DNA from: Leyella lascolaii
GTDB taxonomy: Bacteria; Bacteroidota; Bacteroidia; Bacteroidales; Bacteroidaceae
Direction of reading: 5' to 3'
DNA length: 64,000 nucleotides
Assembly (NCBI RefSeq): GCF_900079775.1
Contig: NZ_LT556049.1
Location: 460,810-524,809, forward strand
The position numbers and the translations under genes were made by a program. The notes under the pieces are model-generated. The model had not been told where the DNA came from. It did not search any database and saw only the letters and a program-made list of their open reading frames with translations. Below are positions 26,081-34,030 of the stretch, piece by piece (the first letter of the stretch is position 1; the number at the start of each line of letters is the position of its first letter).

Positions 26081-27301
26081 ATGAAATGTAAAGCAAAAAC
26101 AGGTTTATTGCAGATTTGCACCGCACTCTTTCTATGTGGCATGACAGGCATGGCGCATGGTGCGCAGGGTGGAAACATCAGCTTCCGGATACTTGCGGAC
26201 GACCCTTTGACAGGACTTGACGCAGGCAGTGAGTACGGTGTGCGGTCGGACGGAAAGCAAGGTGGCGTGTCGGCTTACGCGGAGTGTGAGCGGGAGGCGG
26301 ACAGACTCGCCGGGCTGCTCAGTGGCGGAGAGCGCAACGACACGCTGTGCTACAGTCTCTATCGGCGGTTTATGGACATGCGGCAGTATGACAGAGCCGG
26401 AGACGTAGCTGCCCGTGCGCTTGCGTTCAGCGGGCTTCAGGGCGAATGGAAATACATGAGAGCCATGGCGATGCTGAAGATGGGAGAGAACGGTGAGGGC
26501 ATGCGGCTGCTGGGAGAGTCGCTTTCCGACTGTGAGCGTGAGCCCCGGAAGGCAGGTGACATTGCGCGCACGTCGTTCCTGCTCAATCTGAAGTGTCTGC
26601 TCGGAATGAAGGACGAGGCTCTTGCCGACCTGCGTGCCAACCGACAGGGAGAGGCTTCCGGACGTCTGCCACACACCCGGATGGTGGAGTTTGCCATAAA
26701 GGATTTCAGCCGTCAGAAGGCAGTACGCTGTTTCATGGAGTCGTTCCTGTATGCGGATGACGGCATGACAGGCGGGACGGTATGCGCTTCCGCCACATAC
26801 AAAGACTGTCTCGCACGCATCTCGTCGCTTGGTTCGGGTGCTGCGGACGGAACCCTCTCAGAGAGCGATATGTGGCGGTTGCTGGAAGCCTATGCGGCTA
26901 CGCGCAGGATGGATGAGGCAAAGGCACTTGCCGCGAAAGGCGAGAAGATGTTCCCCTACAACGGAGACTGGAGCGCGGCGCGGGCTGCGATAGACCTCAG
27001 CTGTGGCGCAAGCCGTGAGGAGGTGGGGCGGCTCGTGCGTGCGGCTGCGGACAAATACCGCGCGTGTCTGGACAAGGAGTTCGCCCCGTTGCTGTGTCTC
27101 AGATATGTCAAGGCTCAGTGCGCCGCCTCTCCGGAGAGCGATTCCGCGAAGATGCTCGCGTCGTTCGGTAAGGAGTTCATGGCATACGAGCGGCAGGGCG
27201 ACCTTAAGTTCTGCGTCACGTATGACATATTAAGCCTGCGCCTCGGCACGTCGTTCTATGACGACTGGGCAGGGACGCTCTTCCCCGACTTTGTTGTATG
27301 A
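26081..27301 (+). CDS. Secreted helical-repeat protein of unknown function
   Basis: A 406-residue protein with a signal peptide (MKCKAKTGLLQICTALFLCG, cleavage after GMAHGA or so). The mature part is Ala-rich and helical, with repeated segments such as YDRAGDVAARALAFSGL, MLKMGENGEGMRLLGE and ATRRMDEAKALAAKGEKMFP that look like tetratricopeptide-type helix pairs. I cannot assign a family. It probably acts in the periplasm as a protein-interaction scaffold. A single gene, with element T3 upstream and a hairpin terminator downstream. Confidence 0.6.
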   Translation: MKCKAKTGLLQICTALFLCGMTGMAHGAQGGNISFRILADDPLTGLDAGSEYGVRSDGKQGGVSAYAECEREADRLAGLLSGGERNDTLCYSLYRRFMDMRQYDRAGDVAARALAFSGLQGEWKYMRAMAMLKMGENGEGMRLLGESLSDCEREPRKAGDIARTSFLLNLKCLLGMKDEALADLRANRQGEASGRLPHTRMVEFAIKDFSRQKAVRCFMESFLYADDGMTGGTVCASATYKDCLARISSLGSGAADGTLSESDMWRLLEAYAATRRMDEAKALAAKGEKMFPYNGDWSAARAAIDLSCGASREEVGRLVRAAADKYRACLDKEFAPLLCLRYVKAQCAASPESDSAKMLASFGKEFMAYERQGDLKFCVTYDILSLRLGTSFYDDWAGTLFPDFVV

Positions 27302-27372
27302 CATTCCGGAGACTGCCTCACGCATCGTGTCGTGGCAGCGGCGGAATGTTGAAAATACGGTAATAACGCGAC

Positions 27373-27412
27373 ACACCCGAAACGGCTTGGCTGCCGCTTC
27401 GGGTGTGTTCTT
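27373..27412. terminator. Bidirectional terminator between the 26081 gene and nrdB
   Basis: Stem ACACCCGAA (27373-27381) with TTCGGGTGT (27398-27406), an inner loop with GGC/GCC pairing, T-rich on the plus side. It lies between two convergent genes. Confidence 0.75.
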
Positions 27413-27448
27413 GTGTGTGGGAGCTGCCGTTTACGGTCAGGCAGTGCT

Positions 27449-28498
27449 TTACAGGTCGTCCTCCAGTGCGGTGCTCTTGGCGTAAGCCGTGCTTTTCGCC
27501 TCGAAGAAGTCGGTCTTCACCATGTTCGCGTTGGAATATTGCGACACCCACTGCATGCTCTCAGGCTCTTTCAGGTTGTCCTCAAACAGCGCGCCGTAGC
27601 CCAGGCTGCTCCACCGGAGGTTGCCCAGATAACGTATATAATCGCGTATGAGCTGTCTGTTAAGCCCTTGTATGTTGTCTCCAATGACATATTCGCCCCA
27701 TGCGGTCTCCTGTTCCACCCCTTCCGTCATCATCGCTTTGTAAGTCTCCACCTTGTCTGGAGTGAAGAGCTCCGGCTCCTCCTTCTTCAGTTCAAGTATG
27801 ATGTTGCGGAACAGCCACAGGTGAGTGTTCTCGTCGCGGTTGATGTAACGTATCTCCTGAGCTGACCCCGGCATCTTCCCGTTACGGCTCAGATTGTAGA
27901 AGAACATGAACCCGCTGTAGAAGTATATGCCCTCGAGAATGTAGTTGGCGATGAGAGTCTTCATCAGCGTGAAGCCGTTCTGGCATTCCTGGAACTCGTT
28001 GTAGCAGTTGCCTATAAAGGTGTTTCTTCTCAGCAGATGCTCGTCTGTCTTCCACTGATACAGTATCTCGTTGCGCTTCTCGGGGCTGCATATGCTGTCG
28101 AGCATGTAGCTGTAGCTCTGGCTATGCACGCATTCCTGGAACGCCTGGATGTGCAGGCAGAGGTTCACCTCGTTGGCTGTCACATACTCGCTTATGGTAG
28201 GCAGGTTGTTGCTTTGCAGCGAGTCGAGGAACACGAGGAAGCTCAGTATCTTGTCGTAAGCCTCCCTTTCGGCGTTGTCGAGCCTCGGATAGTCCTTCAC
28301 ATCCTGCGAAAGGTTTATCTCTTCCGGTATCCAGAAGTTGTTCATAGCCTGCCTGTACCAGTCTGACACCCATTTGTAGCGCATGTTGTTGAAGTCGTTC
28401 AGGTTTGTCGTGTTGCCGCCTATCATTTTCCTCAGGCGTATCTCCGTGTCGCCCGAAGGATTGAACAGGGCGTTGCGTTTGAGTCTTTTTGTCTCCAT
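27449..28498 (-). CDS. nrdB: Class Ia ribonucleotide reductase, beta subunit
   Basis: A 349-residue diiron protein that generates the radical for ribonucleotide reduction. Iron ligands and radical Tyr match the class: Asp92 (VFLDSLQ), Glu122 and His125 with Tyr129 in QECVHSQSYSY, then the second ligand set in ILEGIYFYSG and RDENTHLW. It lies 163 nt downstream of nrdA on the same strand and forms the active complex with NrdA. Aerobic dNTP supply in an otherwise anaerobic-type lineage is notable but not unusual for Bacteroidales. Confidence 0.95.
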   Translation of the reverse strand: METKRLKRNALFNPSGDTEIRLRKMIGGNTTNLNDFNNMRYKWVSDWYRQAMNNFWIPEEINLSQDVKDYPRLDNAEREAYDKILSFLVFLDSLQSNNLPTISEYVTANEVNLCLHIQAFQECVHSQSYSYMLDSICSPEKRNEILYQWKTDEHLLRRNTFIGNCYNEFQECQNGFTLMKTLIANYILEGIYFYSGFMFFYNLSRNGKMPGSAQEIRYINRDENTHLWLFRNIILELKKEEPELFTPDKVETYKAMMTEGVEQETAWGEYVIGDNIQGLNRQLIRDYIRYLGNLRWSSLGYGALFEDNLKEPESMQWVSQYSNANMVKTDFFEAKSTAYAKSTALEDDL

Positions 28499-28661
28499 TT
28501 GTGTGTGTTGTTCTGTGTCTGTTTATGTTTTTTGCTGTTTTTTCAAATTTAAAACGTGGCGCACTCTCATGTATACCGTGATTCAATCATATCTGTATTG
28601 ACATATATTCTCATATATAATGAGATATGCTTTCATATGAAAAGCCTGTTCACCTCACCCG

Positions 28662-31172
28662 TCATGACGCGCAGCTCTCGCACTCTTCCACCTCCAGCGA
28701 CTTGCTTCGGACGTAGTAGATGGTCTTCACCCCGCACTCCCAGGCAAGTGTGTAGAGGTTGAGTACCTGCCTCATGGTGTAGTCGTTGGTGATGTATAGG
28801 TTGAGGCTCTGTGCCTGGTCGATGTGTCTCTGTCGCACTCCTGCGGCGCGCACGCTCCATGTCTGGTCTATGAGGTAAGCCCCCTTGTATGTCCAGAAAG
28901 TCTTGTCAGACAGTGCCGGAGCCACCCTCGGGAACATCACACCCTTCTTCTCTTCGAGGAAGAAGCGTTTCATCACAGGGTCGGTGCCCGCTGTCGTGCC
29001 TGCAATGATGCTCGTGCTGCTTGTCGGGGCTACTGCGAGGAGGTAGGCGTTGCGCATGCCGCAGTCAGCCACCTTGGCGGAAAGACTCTTCCAACGGTCT
29101 GAAGTGTATCCGCGTTTCACGAAATAGTCGCCTGTCTGCCAGTCGCTTCCCTCGAAGTAGTCGTACCTTCCTTTCTCCCGGGCAAGCTCCGCGCTCGCCT
29201 CTATCGCGGCGTAGTTGATGCGCTCGAACACCTCGTCCATGAACGCCAGATGCTCGTCGCTCTCCCATCGTATGCCCCGTATGGCAAGCGCATGATGATA
29301 GCCGCTCACACCGAGACCTATGCTCCGGTAGTGGCGGTTGGTTATCTTGGCGTAGGGCACGGGATAGAAGTTCAGGTCTATCACGTTGTCGAGAGCGCGC
29401 ACAACGGTAGCCACCTTCTCCCTCATCTGCGTCTCGTCCTCCAGAGGAAGGTGTCCGAGAGAGAGGCTGGCGAGGTTGCACACCACGAAATCACCCGGTT
29501 TTACGGTGTTCACCACCACCGTGTCGCCGTCTGTCGTACGTATCTCAGTGGACAGATATTCTATCGCCGACATGTTCTGCGCTATCTCCGTGCACAGGTT
29601 CGAGCAGTATATCATGCCCCGGTGTGCGTTGGGGTTGGCGCGGTTCACGGTGTCGCGGTTGAACGTGAACGGCGTTCCCGTCTCCACAGCCGACCTCAGC
29701 ACGAGTCTCACAATGTCCTTTATGCTTATCGTGCGTCGTGAAAGGCGCGCATCGTTCACGCAGTCAAGATATCTCTTTTCCCACTCCTCGCCGTAGTAAT
29801 CTTCCAGACAATAGCCCTTTAAAGTCATTATCTCGTGCGGGCAGAAAAGGTGCCACGGCTTGTTGAGGTCCTCCTTCGCCATCCTCCAGAAGAGGTCCGG
29901 ATAGCATACGGCGGGGAATATGTCGTGCGCCTTCATGCGGTCGTCGCCGTTGTTTGTGCGCAGCTGGAGGAACTCAGGCAGGTCTTTGTGCCACACGTCG
30001 AGATACACCGCCACCGCTCCCTGGCGCATTCCGAGCTGGTCTACGGCTACGGCGGTGTCGTTGACGAGCCTCATCCACCTTATCACTCCGCCTGCCACGC
30101 CCTTGAAACCTCTTATGTTGCCACCTGCGGCACGCACCTTTCCGAAGTACATACCCATTCCTCCGCCGAACTTGCTCACCATTGCGAAGTTGTCTATGCT
30201 GCGGTATATGCCCTCAAGAGTGTCGGGCACGGTGTCGATGAAGCAGCTTGACAGCTGATGGTAGGGCTTGCGTGCGTTGGAGAGGGTGGGCGTAGCCATG
30301 GTCACTTCGAGCCTGCTCAGCATGTCGTAGAATCTTCTCACCCATAGCATGCGGTCGGTTTTCTCCGGCATCGCGAGGTGAAGCGCAATGCCAAGATACA
30401 TCTCCTGCACCGACTCAAGGGGCTCGTGGGAGTGTGTATGGATGAGATATCGACGGGCAAGAAGGTCGAGTCCGGAGTAGTTCAGAAGCTTGTCGCGTTC
30501 GGGACATATGAATCCCGCCGCCTCGTCTATTTCCTCCCGCGAGTATGACTCAAGTATATAGCTTCCGTACAGACCCTCTTCTGTGAGATAGACAAGCTTC
30601 TCATAGAATGACTGTTTGCCCGAGACCGCCGCGCGCTTCTCGGCAAGCCGGAAGTTAAGAAGGCGTGCGGCGATGAACTCCCAGTCAGGTGCCTCCTGCG
30701 TGGTAAGCTCCACCGCTGCCTTGATAAGGGCGGAGAGACGCTCGTCCGGAGTCATTCCCGGCTTGCAGATGTCAGCGAACTTCTTTGCCAGAACCGTCAG
30801 GCTGTACTCCTTTCCGGCAAAGTCTTCCTGTATCTCCTTAAGCATTTCAGCCATCAGTGGCTTGCCTGTTCCGGTGACGATATCATTGAGTGCCTTCCTG
30901 CGTTCGGTGCGCTGCCAGCGGTAAAGGATGTAGTTCTTGGCTTCAGCGTAGAACCCGTGTTCCATCAGACAGCGTTCCACCTCGTCCTGTATGCGCTCCA
31001 CGTTGCGGTTGTTGGCGTCTGCCAGTACGAAGGTCTCCACCTTACCGACCATTTCCCGTATTGTTTCCTCAACGGCGTCCCGCCCTGTGCTGGCGAAGCT
31101 TTTCTTTATTGCGACAGCTATCTTTTCCCTGTTATAGGACTCCTCTGTCCCGTTTCTTTTTGTTATAAGCAT
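28662..31172 (-). CDS. nrdA: Ribonucleotide reductase, alpha subunit
   Basis: An 836-residue catalytic subunit reducing ribonucleoside diphosphates. The N-terminal ATP-cone (residues about 1-90, MLITKRNGTEESYNREKI) binds allosteric ATP/dATP. The catalytic barrel includes TLSNARKPYHQLSSCF, FTFNRDTVNRANPN with YCSNLCTEI, and STSIIAGTTAGTDPV; a C-terminal Cys pair ECESC provides re-reduction. The start at 31172 fits the ATP-cone; an earlier in-frame ATG at 31274 lies upstream of the likely transcription start. Confidence 0.95.
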   Translation of the reverse strand: MLITKRNGTEESYNREKIAVAIKKSFASTGRDAVEETIREMVGKVETFVLADANNRNVERIQDEVERCLMEHGFYAEAKNYILYRWQRTERRKALNDIVTGTGKPLMAEMLKEIQEDFAGKEYSLTVLAKKFADICKPGMTPDERLSALIKAAVELTTQEAPDWEFIAARLLNFRLAEKRAAVSGKQSFYEKLVYLTEEGLYGSYILESYSREEIDEAAGFICPERDKLLNYSGLDLLARRYLIHTHSHEPLESVQEMYLGIALHLAMPEKTDRMLWVRRFYDMLSRLEVTMATPTLSNARKPYHQLSSCFIDTVPDTLEGIYRSIDNFAMVSKFGGGMGMYFGKVRAAGGNIRGFKGVAGGVIRWMRLVNDTAVAVDQLGMRQGAVAVYLDVWHKDLPEFLQLRTNNGDDRMKAHDIFPAVCYPDLFWRMAKEDLNKPWHLFCPHEIMTLKGYCLEDYYGEEWEKRYLDCVNDARLSRRTISIKDIVRLVLRSAVETGTPFTFNRDTVNRANPNAHRGMIYCSNLCTEIAQNMSAIEYLSTEIRTTDGDTVVVNTVKPGDFVVCNLASLSLGHLPLEDETQMREKVATVVRALDNVIDLNFYPVPYAKITNRHYRSIGLGVSGYHHALAIRGIRWESDEHLAFMDEVFERINYAAIEASAELAREKGRYDYFEGSDWQTGDYFVKRGYTSDRWKSLSAKVADCGMRNAYLLAVAPTSSTSIIAGTTAGTDPVMKRFFLEEKKGVMFPRVAPALSDKTFWTYKGAYLIDQTWSVRAAGVRQRHIDQAQSLNLYITNDYTMRQVLNLYTLAWECGVKTIYYVRSKSLEVEECESCAS

Positions 31173-31271
31173 GAGTGTATCGTGATGAATTATGTGTGTG
31201 TTTTTTTTATATAGAGCAAACGGGTGGAAAGAAAGCTTGCTTTCTGTTTCCGGAGTTCCGTTTTTCAGGTG

Positions 31272-31301
31272 CAAAGATAAGAAAAATGCAATTATTACAA
31301 A
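31272..31301 (-). promoter_or_regulatory. Promoter of nrdAB
   Basis: Minus strand TTTG (31298-31301), 18-nt spacer and TATCTTTG at 31272-31279, giving a leader of about 95 nt before nrdA. The remaining sequence to the rubredoxin promoter shows no gene. Confidence 0.6.
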
Positions 31302-31552
31302 ACTGTTTTGAAATTAACCGACAATACGAACAATAACTTTATACGTATGCCTGGAGTTATTCAGAACGTTTTTATATCATACCGGAACAGACCCTCTTCC
31401 GTGCTCTGCCGGAATGGTGCGGTACGGCAAAATGCACGTTAAAACAGACGGGAGTTTTACGATAAAGGCGCAATAATATCACAAAAGACCTCCCGTGTTG
31501 TTAAAATATACAAAAAAGAGAGTTCCTGATGTGGCTGTGTTCGATAAATGTC

Positions 31553-31560
31553 TATCTTTG
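31553..31560 (+). promoter_or_regulatory. -7 box of the rubredoxin gene
   Basis: TATCTTTG, full match to TAnnTTTG, 65 nt before the rubredoxin start. No clear -33. Confidence 0.5.
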
Positions 31561-31625
31561 CGAGTGCGGGCGTCGCCAACGAATGGCGCCGTTGTCGCAG
31601 TAACAGATTAACAGAAAAGAAAATT

Positions 31626-31790
31626 ATGAAAAAGTATGTATGTGAGACATGTGGATATGTATACGACCCGGAAGTGGGCGATCCAGACAGCGGCATAGCT
31701 CCCGGAACAGCGTTTGAGGATATACCCGACGATTGGGTATGCCCGCTCTGCGGAGTAGGTAAGGACGACTTCTCTCCGGTGGAGGATTGA
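31626..31790 (+). CDS. Rubredoxin
   Basis: A 54-residue rubredoxin, a one-iron electron carrier. The two ligand loops [11 protein letters not shown] and [11 protein letters not shown] provide four Cys. The start at 31626 ([10 protein letters not shown]) gives the standard length; the frame extends upstream only through the leader. Single gene. Confidence 0.96.
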   Translation: MKKYVCETCGYVYDPEVGDPDSGIAPGTAFEDIPDDWVCPLCGVGKDDFSPVED

Positions 31791-31990
31791 TACGGTTGTG
31801 GAAAACAGACAGACTGTATTCAAATTCGGTATGACACGCGCTGCTCTCCATCAAAAGGAGGCACCGCGTGTTTTTTGTTTCTGCACGCGCGGACGGTGGC
31901 TTACGACACACGGCAACGGCTTTTTCATGACATAGGCGGGGCTGGCGCGTCTGTGCGGAATGCGCGGAATGGAAACTGTAAACAATATAA

Positions 31991-32185
31991 TCCCGAATCG
32001 GTCATCAGAACGCCGATTATACATTTAAGGTTTATTGTCAGCTCTTCATCCTTCTTCCGCACTGCTGCCGTCATCTTGTATCCTGCTTTTTCTTGATGTA
32101 TCCCGCTACATCTTCGGTAAAGCAGGATACAATCCGGCTGACAGCAGCACGAAAAAAGAATGGAAGTCTGATGACTGATTCGGGA
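31991..32185. repeat. ~195-bp inverted-repeat element T2
   Basis: Ends TCCCGAATCGGTCATCAGA (31991-32009) and its near-perfect complement at 32167-32185 (18 of 19). The centre GATGTA ... TACATC at 32095-32112 matches the centre of T1 read in the opposite direction. Inner segments CTTCATCC, CTGCTGCCGTCA and the flanks of the centre also match T1 in reverse, so the two are homologous copies about 30 kb apart. It lies 21 nt before the kinase gene. Confidence 0.72.
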
Positions 32186-32206
32186 TAACCTGTAACCGAT
32201 ATTATT

Positions 32207-33289
32207 ATGAACGACCTTTTACATATAGCATCACATTTTCTCATAAAGGGCACACCGGTGAGTGTGAAGCCGCTCGGGGACGGACTGATAAACGACACCT
32301 ACAAGGTGACAACAGCCGGAGAGGACACTCCCGACTATGTGTTGCAGCGCATAAATACTGATATATTCACCGACGTGGACATGCTCCAGCGCAACATCAT
32401 CAGCGTGACCGGACACATAAGGAGCAAGCTCCGCGAGGCGGGAGAGACCGACCTGAGCCGCAAGACGCTCACTGTGGTCATGGCGGACGACGGCAAAGCC
32501 TACCGCAGGGAGGACGGCAGCTGCTGGCGCATGACGGTGTTCATACCGCGTGCGAGAACGTTCGACACGGTGGACACAGCCCACTCCTACAGTGCCGGAA
32601 CGGCTTTCGGACGCTTCGAGGCAATGCTCGCCGACATTGGGGAGATGCCGGGCGATATCATTCCCGACTTCCACAACATGGAACTGCGCCTCCGCCAGCT
32701 CGACGACGCGGTGACTAACGACGCCGCCGGACGTGTGAGTGGCGTGCGCGACCTGCTCGGCGAACTGGAGAAACGCGCCTTCGACATGTGCGAAGCCGAG
32801 CGTCTGCACCGCGAGGGCGTGCTTCCCAAGCGTGTGTGCCACTGCGACACGAAGGTGAACAACATCATGTTCGACGAGGACGGAAGCGTGCTCTGCGTGA
32901 TAGACCTCGACACGGTGATGCCCGGCTTTATCTTTTCAGACTACGGCGACTTCCTCCGCTCGGCGGCGAACACAGGACTCGAGGACGACCCCGACCCCGC
33001 AAACGTCAGCTTCGACATGGACATCTTCCGCGCGTTTACGCGTGGATACATCGCTGAGGCGCGCTCTTTCCTGCTTCCGGCGGAGACATCCCGCCTGCCT
33101 TACGCCGCCGCGCTGTTCCCCTATATGCAGTGTGTGAGGTTCCTGACCGACTATATCAACGGCGACACATACTACAAGACACGCTATGAGGAGCACAATC
33201 TTGTGCGCGCGCGGGCACAGTTCAGACTGTTGCAGAGCGCGGAGGAGCATGCCGGAGAGATGCGTGCCTTTGTGGAGTCGTGCCTGTAG
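32207..33289 (+). CDS. NahK-like sugar kinase (aminoglycoside phosphotransferase fold)
   Basis: A 360-residue kinase of the APH/choline kinase fold. The catalytic loop HCDTKVNNIMF and the metal-binding IDLDTVMPGFIFSDYGDFLR match N-acetylhexosamine 1-kinases such as bifidobacterial NahK; the N-terminal GDGLINDTYKV is the nucleotide loop. A role in phosphorylating GlcNAc or GalNAc from host glycans is plausible but unproved, as no GNB/LNB phosphorylase gene is adjacent. Element T2 replaces the usual upstream region, so its promoter may lie within or before that element. Confidence 0.8.
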   Translation: MNDLLHIASHFLIKGTPVSVKPLGDGLINDTYKVTTAGEDTPDYVLQRINTDIFTDVDMLQRNIISVTGHIRSKLREAGETDLSRKTLTVVMADDGKAYRREDGSCWRMTVFIPRARTFDTVDTAHSYSAGTAFGRFEAMLADIGEMPGDIIPDFHNMELRLRQLDDAVTNDAAGRVSGVRDLLGELEKRAFDMCEAERLHREGVLPKRVCHCDTKVNNIMFDEDGSVLCVIDLDTVMPGFIFSDYGDFLRSAANTGLEDDPDPANVSFDMDIFRAFTRGYIAEARSFLLPAETSRLPYAAALFPYMQCVRFLTDYINGDTYYKTRYEEHNLVRARAQFRLLQSAEEHAGEMRAFVESCL

Positions 33290-33406
33290 GAATTTATAAA
33301 TTGTATTCCGGCGTTTCATGGCTTTGCTGACATCATCCGCAGAACAATATGGCGGATGATGCCGGGCATACATATGTCTGATGACGTATCCGACTTTCAG
33401 AAACCG

Positions 33407-33946
33407 TCACCTTATTGAGTTCATCAGCAGCTTCGCGAACTCCCATATTATTATTCCGCCCGCCACACTCACGTTGAGCGAGTGTTTCGTGCCGAACTGC
33501 GGTATCTCTATGCACATGTCGGAGAGGTCCACAACCTCCTGGCTGACGCCCTTCACCTCGTTGCCGAGCACCACCGCGTAGCGGCGCGAGGGGTCGAGAG
33601 TGAGCCGGTCGAGCATTGCCGAGCCTTCAGCCTGCTCCACCGACGCCACCACATAGCCCGCGTCGTGCAGGCTTCTGACGGCTTCCGCCGCCGTGGGATG
33701 GTAGGTCCAGTCCACCGAGTCCTCTCCTCCGAGGGCTGTCTTGTGTATCTCCGCGTTTGGCGGTGTCGCCGTTATGCCGCACAGACATACCCGTTCCACG
33801 CGGAAGGCGTCGCACGTGCGGAACACCGCTCCCACGTTGTGCAGCGACCGCACGTCGTCGAGCACCACCGTGAGCGGCAGTTTCTCCGACTGTTTGAACT
33901 CGTCTATCGTGAGCCGCCGCATCTCTATCGTTCTCAGTTTTCTCAT
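33407..33946 (-). CDS. TrmH/SpoU family RNA methyltransferase
   Basis: A 179-residue SPOUT methyltransferase acting on the ribose 2'-O of tRNA or rRNA. The three motifs are present: NVGAVFRTCDAFRV near residue 37, VLGNEVKGVS near 126, and QFGTKHSLNVSVAGGI near 150, which forms the knot. It is a short, single-domain version without an extra RNA-binding domain. Target nucleotide not determined. Confidence 0.88.
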   Translation of the reverse strand: MRKLRTIEMRRLTIDEFKQSEKLPLTVVLDDVRSLHNVGAVFRTCDAFRVERVCLCGITATPPNAEIHKTALGGEDSVDWTYHPTAAEAVRSLHDAGYVVASVEQAEGSAMLDRLTLDPSRRYAVVLGNEVKGVSQEVVDLSDMCIEIPQFGTKHSLNVSVAGGIIIWEFAKLLMNSIR

Positions 33947-33963
33947 CTTTCGTTCATGTGTAG

Positions 33964-34003
33964 AGCCTGTGAAGCGGCGCGGAAAACGCCGGCTCCACAG
34001 GCT
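33964..34003 (-). terminator. Hairpin after the putative glycoside hydrolase
   Basis: AGCCTGTG (33964-33971) pairs with CACAGGCT (33996-34003), with GGCG/CGCC inside. No strong U run, so termination is plausible rather than certain. Confidence 0.5.
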
Positions 34004-34030
34004 TTATGTATGTTCATGTTGTCAGGTGTG